From assembly GCA_964472545.1 (NCBI GenBank), contig CAYYNP010000076.1, forward strand, positions 1 through 33,808: 33,808 bases of DNA. The letters are read 5' to 3'. The first letter of the stretch is position 1, and each line of letters begins with the position of its first letter. Source of the stretch: CAYYNP01 sp964472545 (lineage in GTDB: Bacteria; Planctomycetota; Planctomycetia; Pirellulales; Thermoguttaceae). A program made the translations under genes and the position numbers. Shown one piece after another: positions 26,001 to 32,298 of this stretch. The notes under the pieces are model-generated. The model ran no database searches. It saw nothing but the letters and a program-made list of their open reading frames with translations, and was not told the origin of the DNA.

Positions 26001-26553
26001 CTGCCGCCGCTTCTGCAAATTGATCGCCGATCCGCGCGTACGGTGGGGCAAAAAGTTGCACAAGGCGGCCAGGCAACGCGGCTTGGCAGCGCACCCGAAC
26101 GAAGATCTGGCACGCCATCTGCTATACATGCGCATGATCGCAGAGCGCTCGAAGCTCATTGGCAGCTACCTCTACGGCCCCCTGGTGGTCCTGCTGTTGT
26201 TGGCCTTGTCTCGCTATCCGAGGTTCGACAACTGGCCTTGGCACTGGCCGCTGGTGCTGGTTTGCCTCGGCCACGTGGCGCTGGTGACCTACGGTGCCGT
26301 CGTGCTGCGGAGGTCCGCAAGGCGCATTAAGCAACGCGCTCTGGACGACCTCGCCCGAGCGGCCGCCGCCTACCAGAGGGACTCCGATGAGCGATGGCCC
26401 GTCGACCAATTGATCGAAGAGATCAAGAACATCAAGGAAGGGGCCCTGAGCTCACCGGCCACCAATCCCGTGCTTTGGGCGTTGTCGATTCCCTTCGGCG
26501 GCGTTGCAACGCTGGCCGCGCTGGAATACCTCGTGGTACACTTCCGCATGTAA
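23056..26553 (+). CDS. large multi-pass membrane protein with receptor-like soluble domain, unknown function
   Basis: 1165 residues. I chose the ATG at 23056 (GGAG 8 nt upstream) over a GTG at 22969 that lacks a site. One hydrophobic segment (about 13-33) is followed by some 700 soluble residues, then about eight membrane segments between 734 and 1160. The soluble part has alpha/beta elements reminiscent of type I periplasmic-binding folds: FKFKVIGPVSSTTL, VNTIGSDAVLADRIVKELAL, LVAEWDTHYGRAMVESF and IGIVGTDVYDKILLLRALR, then AIFFTTDLD and IPSFRDGYQTSLFAG. Residues about 300-370 are an acidic, low-complexity insert. A sensor or receptor is conceivable, but I cannot name the family and no partner gene adjoins. 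It stands alone, convergent with the glycyl-tRNA synthetase gene. Confidence 0.85.
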   Translation: MQDDSSLLTRRLMLLLPSGVSFLAVAWVTLTAPPKLDSPRPREGDCDFHEVSGSETITARLWQDPLTPAYEAHEAEDADQQGHHQFARSFETFEEAFRAEFLAADSKHTDSNATKQGTSPQKKEEEEYDVTFLTVFLPGNVYPDDCEQCRRRRYAVLCALQSMGYVPKQSERIGYLAIPHDGHEGEHDETSCALATMLPWICHGDHEPTHGRGDTHPRIVPFEWFELFKPPDKASSVADHPQKLVFLNWLDESSLSATPLTDLLELLQGFDKSGQKLDARIDFKFKVIGPVSSTTLKEFGREAAEMEQTGNDTHQAAEDTPSRGEDESPRDDSAPKTGESDEVDTWFGQARRERSQIKHHHPHDEGSAPVSQGADPQEEQFSDDFLGKIEFYSTQATAHFVATELGELRKRGFKRVVNTIGSDAVLADRIVKELALRGISPGSSDHPDDYVALVAEWDTHYGRAMVESFETAFWRSSRNPQQRNLEFTPGRRQRATWLSAADPRKRRLHLYTFLRGLDGKLPAEAGSNEASTPPDLGAASSPAANRAVGRGQTDYVLRIVRMMKRQDVKLKAIGIVGTDVYDKILLLRALRHEFPDAIFFTTDLDVELTQPQEYKATRNLLIASHYGLRLKDEIVREHFAGSEKNIPSFRDGYQTSLFAGCLAALNSESCRGVNFDRFDQEGNPTSQFPWQKETRLFEVGRRGAYDLDVREDSHIHPPSPRASKWIARKGRWLWTAIGLVLLVVFLLPLPGPLRTLTRRTFGSHDLSVPEKGFALFALVSPFVLVGIIAHQHGMSQGEPFSLTDGISAWPGECLRLAALLMGVYFVLEYESQRRSHLKWLGHLYKPEKKRRGLSKVRKLSIWIKLFRAQLYAALTRPWEWYGENGINSWRREWYYSNRAKRPKIKKLINEYCRYESFNMRLIRMVSHALVYLLLIVLLFTVFGAPSSPVRGHCCQWVDRIVLYGAVASLMLVLFYVLDATRLCRRFCKLIADPRVRWGKKLHKAARQRGLAAHPNEDLARHLLYMRMIAERSKLIGSYLYGPLVVLLLLALSRYPRFDNWPWHWPLVLVCLGHVALVTYGAVVLRRSARRIKQRALDDLARAAAAYQRDSDERWPVDQLIEEIKNIKEGALSSPATNPVLWALSIPFGGVATLAALEYLVVHFRM

Positions 26554-26582
26554 CTCGCCGACAGACGCCGCCTCAATGCCGG

Positions 26583-28208
26583 TTACGTCGACAGCCGCTG
26601 CCGGAGTTCCTCAGAACAATCTTCCTTCTTCACCCGCCACTGCTCGAGCGAATCGCGGTCGCGGATGGTGACCGTGCCGTCTTGTATCGTTTGGCCGTCG
26701 ACGGTGATGCAGAACGGGGTGCCCACTTCGTCCTGGCGGCGGTAGCGGCGGCCGACGGCGCCCTTCTCGTCGTAGAAGACGTTGAACTGCGTCTTCAGCT
26801 CGCGATAGATCTCCCGGGCGACCTCCGGCATGCCGTCTTTCTTGACCAGCGGGAAGACGGCCGCCTTCAACGGGGCCAGCCGGGGATGCAGCTTCATCAC
26901 CACGCGCTTGGTCATCTTGCCCTTGTCGTTGGGGGCTTCGTCTTCGGTGTAGGCCTCGCAGAGAAACGCCAGCGCGGCCCGATCGGCGCCGGCCGAGGGC
27001 TCGATGACGTGCGGCACGAAACGCTCCTTGGTCTGGTCGTCAAAATAGTTGAGGTCTTTGCCGCTGCCGCGATGCCGCGGCTGGCCGTGCTCGTCCTGCT
27101 CGACCACGAACGGGCCGTCCGGTTCGTACTCCTTGACCAGCTTGCCCTCGGTGTGGCTGCGCAGGTCGAAATCGCCGCGATGGGCCACGCCTTCGAGTTC
27201 ACCAAACTCGCCCTCGGCCAGGAACGGGAAGGCGTATTCGATATCGGCCGTGCCGCAGGAGTAATGGCTCAGTTCTTCTGGCGGGTGGTCTCGCAGTTGC
27301 AGCCGCTCGCCGGCTAGGCCCAATTCTACGTACCAGCGGTAGCGGCGGTCGCGCCAATACTGATACCACTGGGCCGAGGTGTCGGGCCGGCAGAAGAACT
27401 CGATCTCCATCTGCTCGAACTCCCGCGAGCGGAAGGTGAAGTTCCGCGGCGTGATCTCGTTGCGGAAACTCTTGCCGATCTGGGCGATGCCGAAGGGGAT
27501 CTTCACCCGGGTGCTGTCCAACACATTCTTGAAGTTGACGAAGATGCCCTGGGCCGTCTCCGGGCGCAGGAAGGCCGCGTCCTCTTCGCCGCCGAGCGCA
27601 CCGACGATCGTCTTGAACATCAGGTTGAATTCCCGCGGCTCGGTCAGCGTGCCGAGTTGTTTTGCGTCGGGGCCCAGCACCAGCGACGGATCGTCGACCG
27701 TCGGCAAGCCGACCACCGGGCCGTCCCATTGCAGCCGCTCTTTCTGCTTGGCGCGCAGCTTGAAGAACTTCAGCGCCCGTTGCTCGATCGCGGTTTGGGC
27801 TTCGTCGCCGGAGTCGTAGCTGGCCACGAAGACGCGGTTGCCGTTGTACTCGACCCAACGGCCCTCGACCTGGTCGAAGCGATAGCGCTTCCGCGACTCG
27901 CGGCAGTCGACCATCTCGTCGTGAAACAGGTCGTAATGGCCCGAGCACTTCCAAACCTGCGGGTGCATGATGATCGTGCAATCCAGGCCGGTCATCTCGT
28001 ACGACGCCGGAGCGCCGGGCACGACCTGCGACTCGTCGTGGCCGGTGACCATATCGCGCCACCAGGCCTCGCGCACGTTCCGCTTCAACTCCACGCCCAT
28101 CGGCCCGTAGTCCCAAAAGCCTTGCAGGCCGCCGTAGATCTCGCTGGATTGGAAGAGGAAGCCGCGCCGCTTGCACAAGGCGACTAGTTGCTCCATTTGC
28201 ATGGTCAC
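26583..28208 (-). CDS. glyS: glycine-tRNA ligase (dimeric, GRS1-type)
   Basis: About 541 residues of a class II synthetase that charges tRNA-Gly with glycine in the cytoplasm. It is the single-chain type: LVALCKRRGFLFQSSEIYGG, FWDYGPMGVELKRNV, PETAQGIFVNFKNVLDSTRVK and AQIGKSFRNEITPRNFTFRSREFEQMEIEFF (motif 2 region), then a C-terminal anticodon-binding domain (LAPLKAAVFPLVKKDG to the end). The GTG at 28208 has GGAG 9 nt upstream; ATGs at 28202 and 28244 are alternatives with worse spacing. It is 111 bp downstream of the metallo-hydrolase gene on the same strand, with no obvious promoter between, so read-through from the cassette is possible. Confidence 0.96.
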   Translation of the reverse strand: MTMQMEQLVALCKRRGFLFQSSEIYGGLQGFWDYGPMGVELKRNVREAWWRDMVTGHDESQVVPGAPASYEMTGLDCTIIMHPQVWKCSGHYDLFHDEMVDCRESRKRYRFDQVEGRWVEYNGNRVFVASYDSGDEAQTAIEQRALKFFKLRAKQKERLQWDGPVVGLPTVDDPSLVLGPDAKQLGTLTEPREFNLMFKTIVGALGGEEDAAFLRPETAQGIFVNFKNVLDSTRVKIPFGIAQIGKSFRNEITPRNFTFRSREFEQMEIEFFCRPDTSAQWYQYWRDRRYRWYVELGLAGERLQLRDHPPEELSHYSCGTADIEYAFPFLAEGEFGELEGVAHRGDFDLRSHTEGKLVKEYEPDGPFVVEQDEHGQPRHRGSGKDLNYFDDQTKERFVPHVIEPSAGADRAALAFLCEAYTEDEAPNDKGKMTKRVVMKLHPRLAPLKAAVFPLVKKDGMPEVAREIYRELKTQFNVFYDEKGAVGRRYRRQDEVGTPFCITVDGQTIQDGTVTIRDRDSLEQWRVKKEDCSEELRQRLST

Positions 28209-28319
28209 GCGTAGTATCTCCGAAGTAAGAGTTGTGGATTTCATAATCTGGGCAGATGAACATCGCGACCGCGCCGATCATGCCCCAGATCACGACGATA
28301 GTGACGAGCTTGGTGTCGG

Positions 28320-29351
28320 TCACTCGTGAACAATACAGGGGGCACTTTTCGCAAGGTGTGGATTCTCGGCAACCTTGTCAGCGTGCTGGTTGACGTCGGG
28401 GAACTTGACCTCTCCCGCCTCCAATTCGATCCTCAGAGTGCCAATACAGGCTCGGGCGTAGCGCCCATTGTCGGGTAGCCCCAGGGAGGGTGCGCGCCCG
28501 ACCGGTCCCCGAACGGCTCCTTTACATTGGCACGTCGGCGTCAGTTCTGCGCACACGACTTTCGTGCCTTGCTTGGCCATGGCTCGTATGAAATTGTCGT
28601 CAGGAGGCCAGTTCTTTTCCTCCTTGGCGGTAGCGGAATTCGATACGAAAGCTACGTCACTGTCGAACTCGACCGCCAGATCCGCAAACGAGAGGCCCTT
28701 CTGCGCCACGTTCTGAGGCTTGCCGTGGTGCGGGGCGATCAGCATCTTGCACTTCAATCGGCCTGGATCACTCTTCGCCAATCTTTGCAGAGCGGACATG
28801 TCTGCATCGCCGGGCAGGAGTATTCTGTTCTCCCCATAGACGATTCTGTAGACGCAACTGAACACGTTTGCTCCGCCGCGCAACCCGTCCAGGCCGCCGA
28901 GTCCGCTCTGTCCTAATAGGGAATCTAACGCCGTTGGGTAAAGCAACTCCGCAACAACGTCGGGATCGCCAGGCGTTCCCGCCCGTTCTCCTAATCGACG
29001 GACAGGCTCTACCCCATTGTCGACCACCGCAACTCGGACCTTGGCAAGCTTCTTCTCCTCCTTTGCGCGAATCAACTCCCTTGCACACTCCTTGGGTATG
29101 TTCGGTGTGACGGCTGGAAGCCAGACGGTTTCGATGGGCCAGCGTCGACAGATCCACCGCAGGTTGCAAACGTGATCATGGTGGGTGTGCGTCAGGAAGA
29201 CATGTTCGATTCGGTCGACCTGACTACTGAGGAAGCTCTCCACAATCCGCTTCTCTCCGCCGCAGTCAAACAGCCATGCGCGGCGGTTTGGAAAGCGCAA
29301 GACCAAGCACAGTCCATGGCCAACCTGCAAGCAGTACAACCCCATCTTCAC
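28320..29351 (-). CDS. metallo-beta-lactamase-fold hydrolase, ComEC/Rec2-like branch, soluble
   Basis: About 343 residues starting at GTG 29351 (GGAG 7 nt upstream; an earlier in-frame start would overlap the preceding gene). The beginning CLQVGHGLCLVLRF is the usual first strand of the ComEC-type MBL domain. Metal ligands are HTHHDH (55-60), the Asp in LLPGDAD (180-184) and the His pair in APHHG (206-210). There is no signal peptide and no membrane domain, so it is not a DNA-uptake channel but a free cytoplasmic hydrolase, perhaps a nuclease or phosphodiesterase. It is last in a three-gene cassette of lower GC. The substrate is unknown; an effector role in a defence-like module is an inference from context. 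Confidence 0.88.
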   Translation of the reverse strand: MKMGLYCLQVGHGLCLVLRFPNRRAWLFDCGGEKRIVESFLSSQVDRIEHVFLTHTHHDHVCNLRWICRRWPIETVWLPAVTPNIPKECARELIRAKEEKKLAKVRVAVVDNGVEPVRRLGERAGTPGDPDVVAELLYPTALDSLLGQSGLGGLDGLRGGANVFSCVYRIVYGENRILLPGDADMSALQRLAKSDPGRLKCKMLIAPHHGKPQNVAQKGLSFADLAVEFDSDVAFVSNSATAKEEKNWPPDDNFIRAMAKQGTKVVCAELTPTCQCKGAVRGPVGRAPSLGLPDNGRYARACIGTLRIELEAGEVKFPDVNQHADKVAENPHLAKSAPCIVHE

Positions 29352-29383
29352 GTAGCGGCTCCAATCGCAAGCACTTCGTCGGG

Positions 29384-30457
29384 CTATTCGGTCGCATGCG
29401 CCAAGCGCTCCAGCCACGTATCGGACGACTCAGAGTCGATACCCATTCGAGTCACTTCAAGCCATTGACAGTCGCTGTCGGCGTACCAGAGCGGATCCGA
29501 TTCGCAAAGCACGCCGTCTTCCAGGATTCGGTCACCGTATTTGTCATAGGCCCCCGAGGGAATCAACCTCTTCATACAGACTTCAAAGGAATTCAGAGTC
29601 TCGAACCTGAGACCAACGATCGATTCCAATCCAGCCAGAACGCCTTCGGGCACGCCCGCGTCTCTCGCAGCTTCCAAAGAACATTCGCGCACCTTGAACC
29701 AAACGCCGTAGTCCCGCCTCGGGGGTCGGATCCGGGCCTCAAACTCCTCCCCAAGTTGGCAGTGCCACACGGCTGACGGCAGGTACCTTCTATGAATCAA
29801 CGCGAAGTCCGGCTCCGGCACGTCCACGAACGGAGACAGCAGCCATTCGATTTGCGCGAGATCGCCACGCCAACCGCAGACTCGTCCACGGCAGTATTGT
29901 ACGGAAGGATTCTCGATATGATACCGCGTCCAGTCGACGAACGTCGACAATCGTTCCCACGAAATCATGTCTTTCTCGGACATTTCGTGCAGCGCAGTCT
30001 GGCGGAGTCTCTCTATCTCATCCAGTAGACGTCTCCTGAACTTGGCAGAAGCCCCCTGGCTCGTTGCCGCCGTGAGTGGCGGGATGGGCAACCGCTTGCA
30101 TCTTGCCCTCCACGTGTTGTCGCTGTTTCGCAGAACGTCCACTACCAACTTCTGAAGGAAGCAAATACGTAGGTCCCCGAGTTGAACTCGATCAAGAAAC
30201 TCGCATCTGTTGGTCAAAGGGCCGGCCCCAACGAGCGCCGGGCCCTTTTGCATCGCTGGGAATGTGTATTGACCAACGGTATTTGCCCACGACTCGAATT
30301 GCGACAAGATCCGCCCGTATGATTCTTTCTGCCTCCCACCGCCCCGCTTGTTGCTAGATCGTCGCGAAGAGCGCTCACCCATCCAATCGTCCTCCCCCTC
30401 CGGAAGATATGGCGCGTTCGCGAAACGCCGTCTGTCAGTGCTTTCGATCAACTGCAT
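29384..30457 (-). CDS. hypothetical protein, middle gene of three-gene cassette
   Basis: About 357 residues, not recognised. The ATG at 30457 has GGAG 9 nt upstream; another ATG at 30472, 3 bp after the preceding stop, is possible and would add five residues. The N-terminus is polar and basic (GERSSRRSSNKRGGGRQKESYG). The middle is helical and Arg-rich with several Trp and Cys residues (WERLSTFVDWTRYHIENP, YCRGRVCGWRGDLAQIEWLL), followed by a mixed alpha/beta end with ETLNSFEVCMKRLIPSG. It has no signal peptide, membrane segment or known catalytic motif that I can see. Its base composition is low for this region: 28 of 60 bases are G or C at 29581-29640. It lies between the helical gene and the hydrolase, 32 bp before the latter. 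Confidence 0.8.
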   Translation of the reverse strand: MQLIESTDRRRFANAPYLPEGEDDWMGERSSRRSSNKRGGGRQKESYGRILSQFESWANTVGQYTFPAMQKGPALVGAGPLTNRCEFLDRVQLGDLRICFLQKLVVDVLRNSDNTWRARCKRLPIPPLTAATSQGASAKFRRRLLDEIERLRQTALHEMSEKDMISWERLSTFVDWTRYHIENPSVQYCRGRVCGWRGDLAQIEWLLSPFVDVPEPDFALIHRRYLPSAVWHCQLGEEFEARIRPPRRDYGVWFKVRECSLEAARDAGVPEGVLAGLESIVGLRFETLNSFEVCMKRLIPSGAYDKYGDRILEDGVLCESDPLWYADSDCQWLEVTRMGIDSESSDTWLERLAHATE

Positions 30458-30475
30458 GGTCTGTGACTCCATTTC

Positions 30476-31204
30476 CTATTCCGTCCGGATATCGGGAACG
30501 GCGATACCCTTCTTTCCCAAACTAGCAGCAGCCTCCTCCAGTTCTTTCTTCAAGGCGACCAGAGAATCCAACAGCTTGTCAAGGTTGCGCTGGTCCAGTT
30601 GAAATGACATCTCGCAATCCCTCTCGTCAGTCCCAAGAGCGACGATCCCAACGGGCACATACTCAACTACTTCAGGCTCATACGAGGCCGCCTCATCGCG
30701 TAGCGGGTGAAAACCACGACGAAGCACGGCCCTCAGATTCGTTGTGAAATCCACGCTATCGAGCGACGGCATAGCCATTGCAAGGTGCTGGCTTCGAGAA
30801 TGGAGCCGAGCACAGCGCACGAGCGTATCCCGAAGCCCCGTCAGGAACTCCCGCAACCGAAGCACCTTGGCCTCATCCAACTCCTCAAAGGCGCCAACGG
30901 TCTCCAGCCCAGCGACCATCGTGTCGATGTCTTCTTCATGTTCTAGCTGGGCTCTCATGCAGAAGCCGGCGAGTCTGCGCGCGGCGGCGAATGTTGACGG
31001 GCCTATCCCGCTGCTGGTACAAAGGGCTAGAATACGGTCCCCAAGGACTTGGTCGCGCTTGAGTAGGTTTCGCCCTTCTGAAAGGAACTCGCGTATCGCA
31101 GTCAACTGGTCTGCGCTACATTCGCCGAGGGCTTGTGTGTCCTCTTGCAGTCCCTTCCTGTCCAGTTCCGTGTGCTCGGCGAGAAACCGGCTTTCCAAAA
31201 ACAT
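30476..31204 (-). CDS. hypothetical helical protein, possible COMM-like C-terminus
   Basis: 242 residues, first gene of the cassette, with GGAG 8 nt before the ATG. Residues 1-145 are predicted all-helical and contain two similar segments, AIREFLSEGRNLLKR (36-50) and RLREFLTGLRDTLVR (116-130). Residues 150-228 (VDFTTNLRAVL, then EYVPVGIVALGTDERDCEMSFQLDQ, then DKLLDSLVALKKELEEA) show a strand-strand-strand-helix pattern that reminds me of the COMM domain of eukaryotic COMMD proteins, which also follow a helical N-terminal domain. This is pattern resemblance only. No catalytic motif, signal peptide or membrane segment is visible; an adaptor or sensor role would fit. GC is about 55-58% in sampled lines. 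Confidence 0.8.
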   Translation of the reverse strand: MFLESRFLAEHTELDRKGLQEDTQALGECSADQLTAIREFLSEGRNLLKRDQVLGDRILALCTSSGIGPSTFAAARRLAGFCMRAQLEHEEDIDTMVAGLETVGAFEELDEAKVLRLREFLTGLRDTLVRCARLHSRSQHLAMAMPSLDSVDFTTNLRAVLRRGFHPLRDEAASYEPEVVEYVPVGIVALGTDERDCEMSFQLDQRNLDKLLDSLVALKKELEEAAASLGKKGIAVPDIRTE

Positions 31205-31251
31205 CTCGTACTCTCCCGTCCCCGAAGACTAGCCATGCCCCTGCCTAAAGA

Positions 31252-31280
31252 AGTATAGCCGACCGTTTTCAGCAAATCAA
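31252..31280 (-). promoter_or_regulatory. sigma70-like promoter of the three-gene cassette
   Basis: On the minus strand TTGATT (31280-31275) and TATACT (31257-31252) are separated by exactly 17 bp, the best consensus promoter in the window. Transcription would start near 31245, about 40 nt before the ATG at 31204. It makes the cassette independent of comB, which lies upstream on the same strand. Confidence 0.6.
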
Positions 31281-31287
31281 GACCGAT

Positions 31288-31312
31288 GCTGGCCGGTCAG
31301 CTATCGGCCAGC
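31288..31312. repeat. perfect 8-bp inverted repeat beside the cassette promoter
   Basis: GCTGGCCG (31288-31295) and CGGCCAGC (31305-31312) flank a 9-base loop. It sits 7 bp upstream of the cassette -35 box and about 84 bp beyond the comB stop. It could be an operator for the cassette or part of a comB terminator; no T tract follows on the minus strand, which favours neither strongly. Confidence 0.55.
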
Positions 31313-31395
31313 AATGCCAACCAAATCACCAGCCAGAATAGTCGAGACTGGACAGCCTGGCAACAGTCTCATCGGGCCAGCCAGGAGACCCACAG

Positions 31396-32166
31396 CTAGG
31401 CGAGGCGGATCCGCATCTCTTGTGTATCCAACTCCGGCACGCCGCCGAGGTGGTCGATCCGCGCGGCGGCCAGGATGTCCTTCTCCATACCCAGCGCCGT
31501 CAGCTTGCGCCCCCCGATGCTCTTACGCAGCTCGCCGGCCAGGCGTTCCGGCTCCAACGGCTCGGCCCCCAAAGCCCTGGGCAACGCGAAGGCGTTCAAC
31601 CACGTCTCGCGGGCGACGATCGCCTGGGCGTTCTGCTCGTACAGCAATCCACCCTCTCGCTGAATCCGCTCGGCCAAGAAGCCGGCCAGCATCACGTCGT
31701 CGTGGCCCATTTGGCCGTTGGTGCCGGCGCAAAGCAGGTGGATTTGCTCAAGTCCGATCAACTCCTCGACGATCGCCGTCACGTTGACGAAGGCCCCGAT
31801 CAAGACTCGATCGGCCATTCGGGCGTGCTGCATCGCCCGGGTGCCGTTGGTCGTGGTGAAAACAACCGATTTTCGCGCAACCCGTTCGTAGGTGTAGTCT
31901 TCCGGCGAGTTGCCGTAGTCGAATCCCTCGATCGGCAGCCCTTCCCGCTCACCACCGAGGACACGTTCGTCTTCGGGGAGGTTCTTGGCTGCGGCTCGGG
32001 CATCATCGACTTCCACGCACGGCAGGATCTCCCTGGCCCCGGACGTCAGCGCATGCACAATCGTGGTCGACGCCCGTAAGACGTCGATCACCACGGCCAC
32101 GCCGCCGGCCATCTGTTCCGGCTCGACCAACCGCGGCAAGGAATAGACGTTAAGCACGTGCGTCAT
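31396..32166 (-). CDS. comB: 2-phosphosulfolactate phosphatase family protein (ComB)
   Basis: 256 residues from the ATG at 32166 (AGGA 8 nt upstream). The sequence follows ComB throughout: VVIDVLRASTTIVHAL, GGEREGLPIEGFDYGNSP, VVFTTTNGTRAM, VLIGAFVNVTAIV and HLLCAGTNGQMGHDDVMLAG. In methanogens ComB removes phosphate from 2-phospho-3-sulfolactate in coenzyme M synthesis. Many bacteria carry the family without making coenzyme M, so the physiological substrate here is uncertain, and no other sulfolactate gene is in the window. It is divergent from the UbiD-family gene across a 132-bp gap. Confidence 0.92.
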   Translation of the reverse strand: MTHVLNVYSLPRLVEPEQMAGGVAVVIDVLRASTTIVHALTSGAREILPCVEVDDARAAAKNLPEDERVLGGEREGLPIEGFDYGNSPEDYTYERVARKSVVFTTTNGTRAMQHARMADRVLIGAFVNVTAIVEELIGLEQIHLLCAGTNGQMGHDDVMLAGFLAERIQREGGLLYEQNAQAIVARETWLNAFALPRALGAEPLEPERLAGELRKSIGGRKLTALGMEKDILAAARIDHLGGVPELDTQEMRIRLA

Positions 32167-32223
32167 GGAGTCGTTCCTAACTCGTTGAGTCATCGTGACT
32201 TATTGCGGGGGCAAGGCGAACGT

Positions 32224-32260
32224 CCATCGTCCGGCCGATGCCAAACGACCATCGTCCGGC
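32224..32260. repeat. 12-bp direct repeat in the divergent promoter region
   Basis: CCATCGTCCGGC occurs at 32224-32235 and again at 32249-32260, a 25-bp start-to-start spacing, between comB and the UbiD-family gene. It could be a pair of regulator-binding sites acting on one or both genes. No regulator gene is nearby. Confidence 0.5.
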
Positions 32261-32286
32261 GGCTTCCGCCCTCCCCATGTCCAGTC

Positions 32287-32292
32287 TACAAT
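32287..32292 (+). promoter_or_regulatory. -10 box close to the UbiD-family start
   Basis: TACAAT lies only 6 nt before the ATG at 32299. Transcription would begin at or next to that ATG, giving a leaderless mRNA, which agrees with the lack of a ribosome-binding site. The -35 candidate TTCCGC (32264-32269, 17-bp spacer) is weak. Confidence 0.4.
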
Positions 32293-32298
32293 ATCGCC

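Noticed and set aside
28236..28323. Annotating the membrane-peptide frame as a gene
   Set aside because: It has no ribosome-binding site and its only stop lies more than 1 kb inside glyS, so it is reported only as an observation.
31396..32166. Linking comB to the transketolase operon as a sulfosugar pathway
   Set aside because: The genes are more than 20 kb apart, other sulfolactate genes are missing, and ComB homologues are widespread in bacteria.
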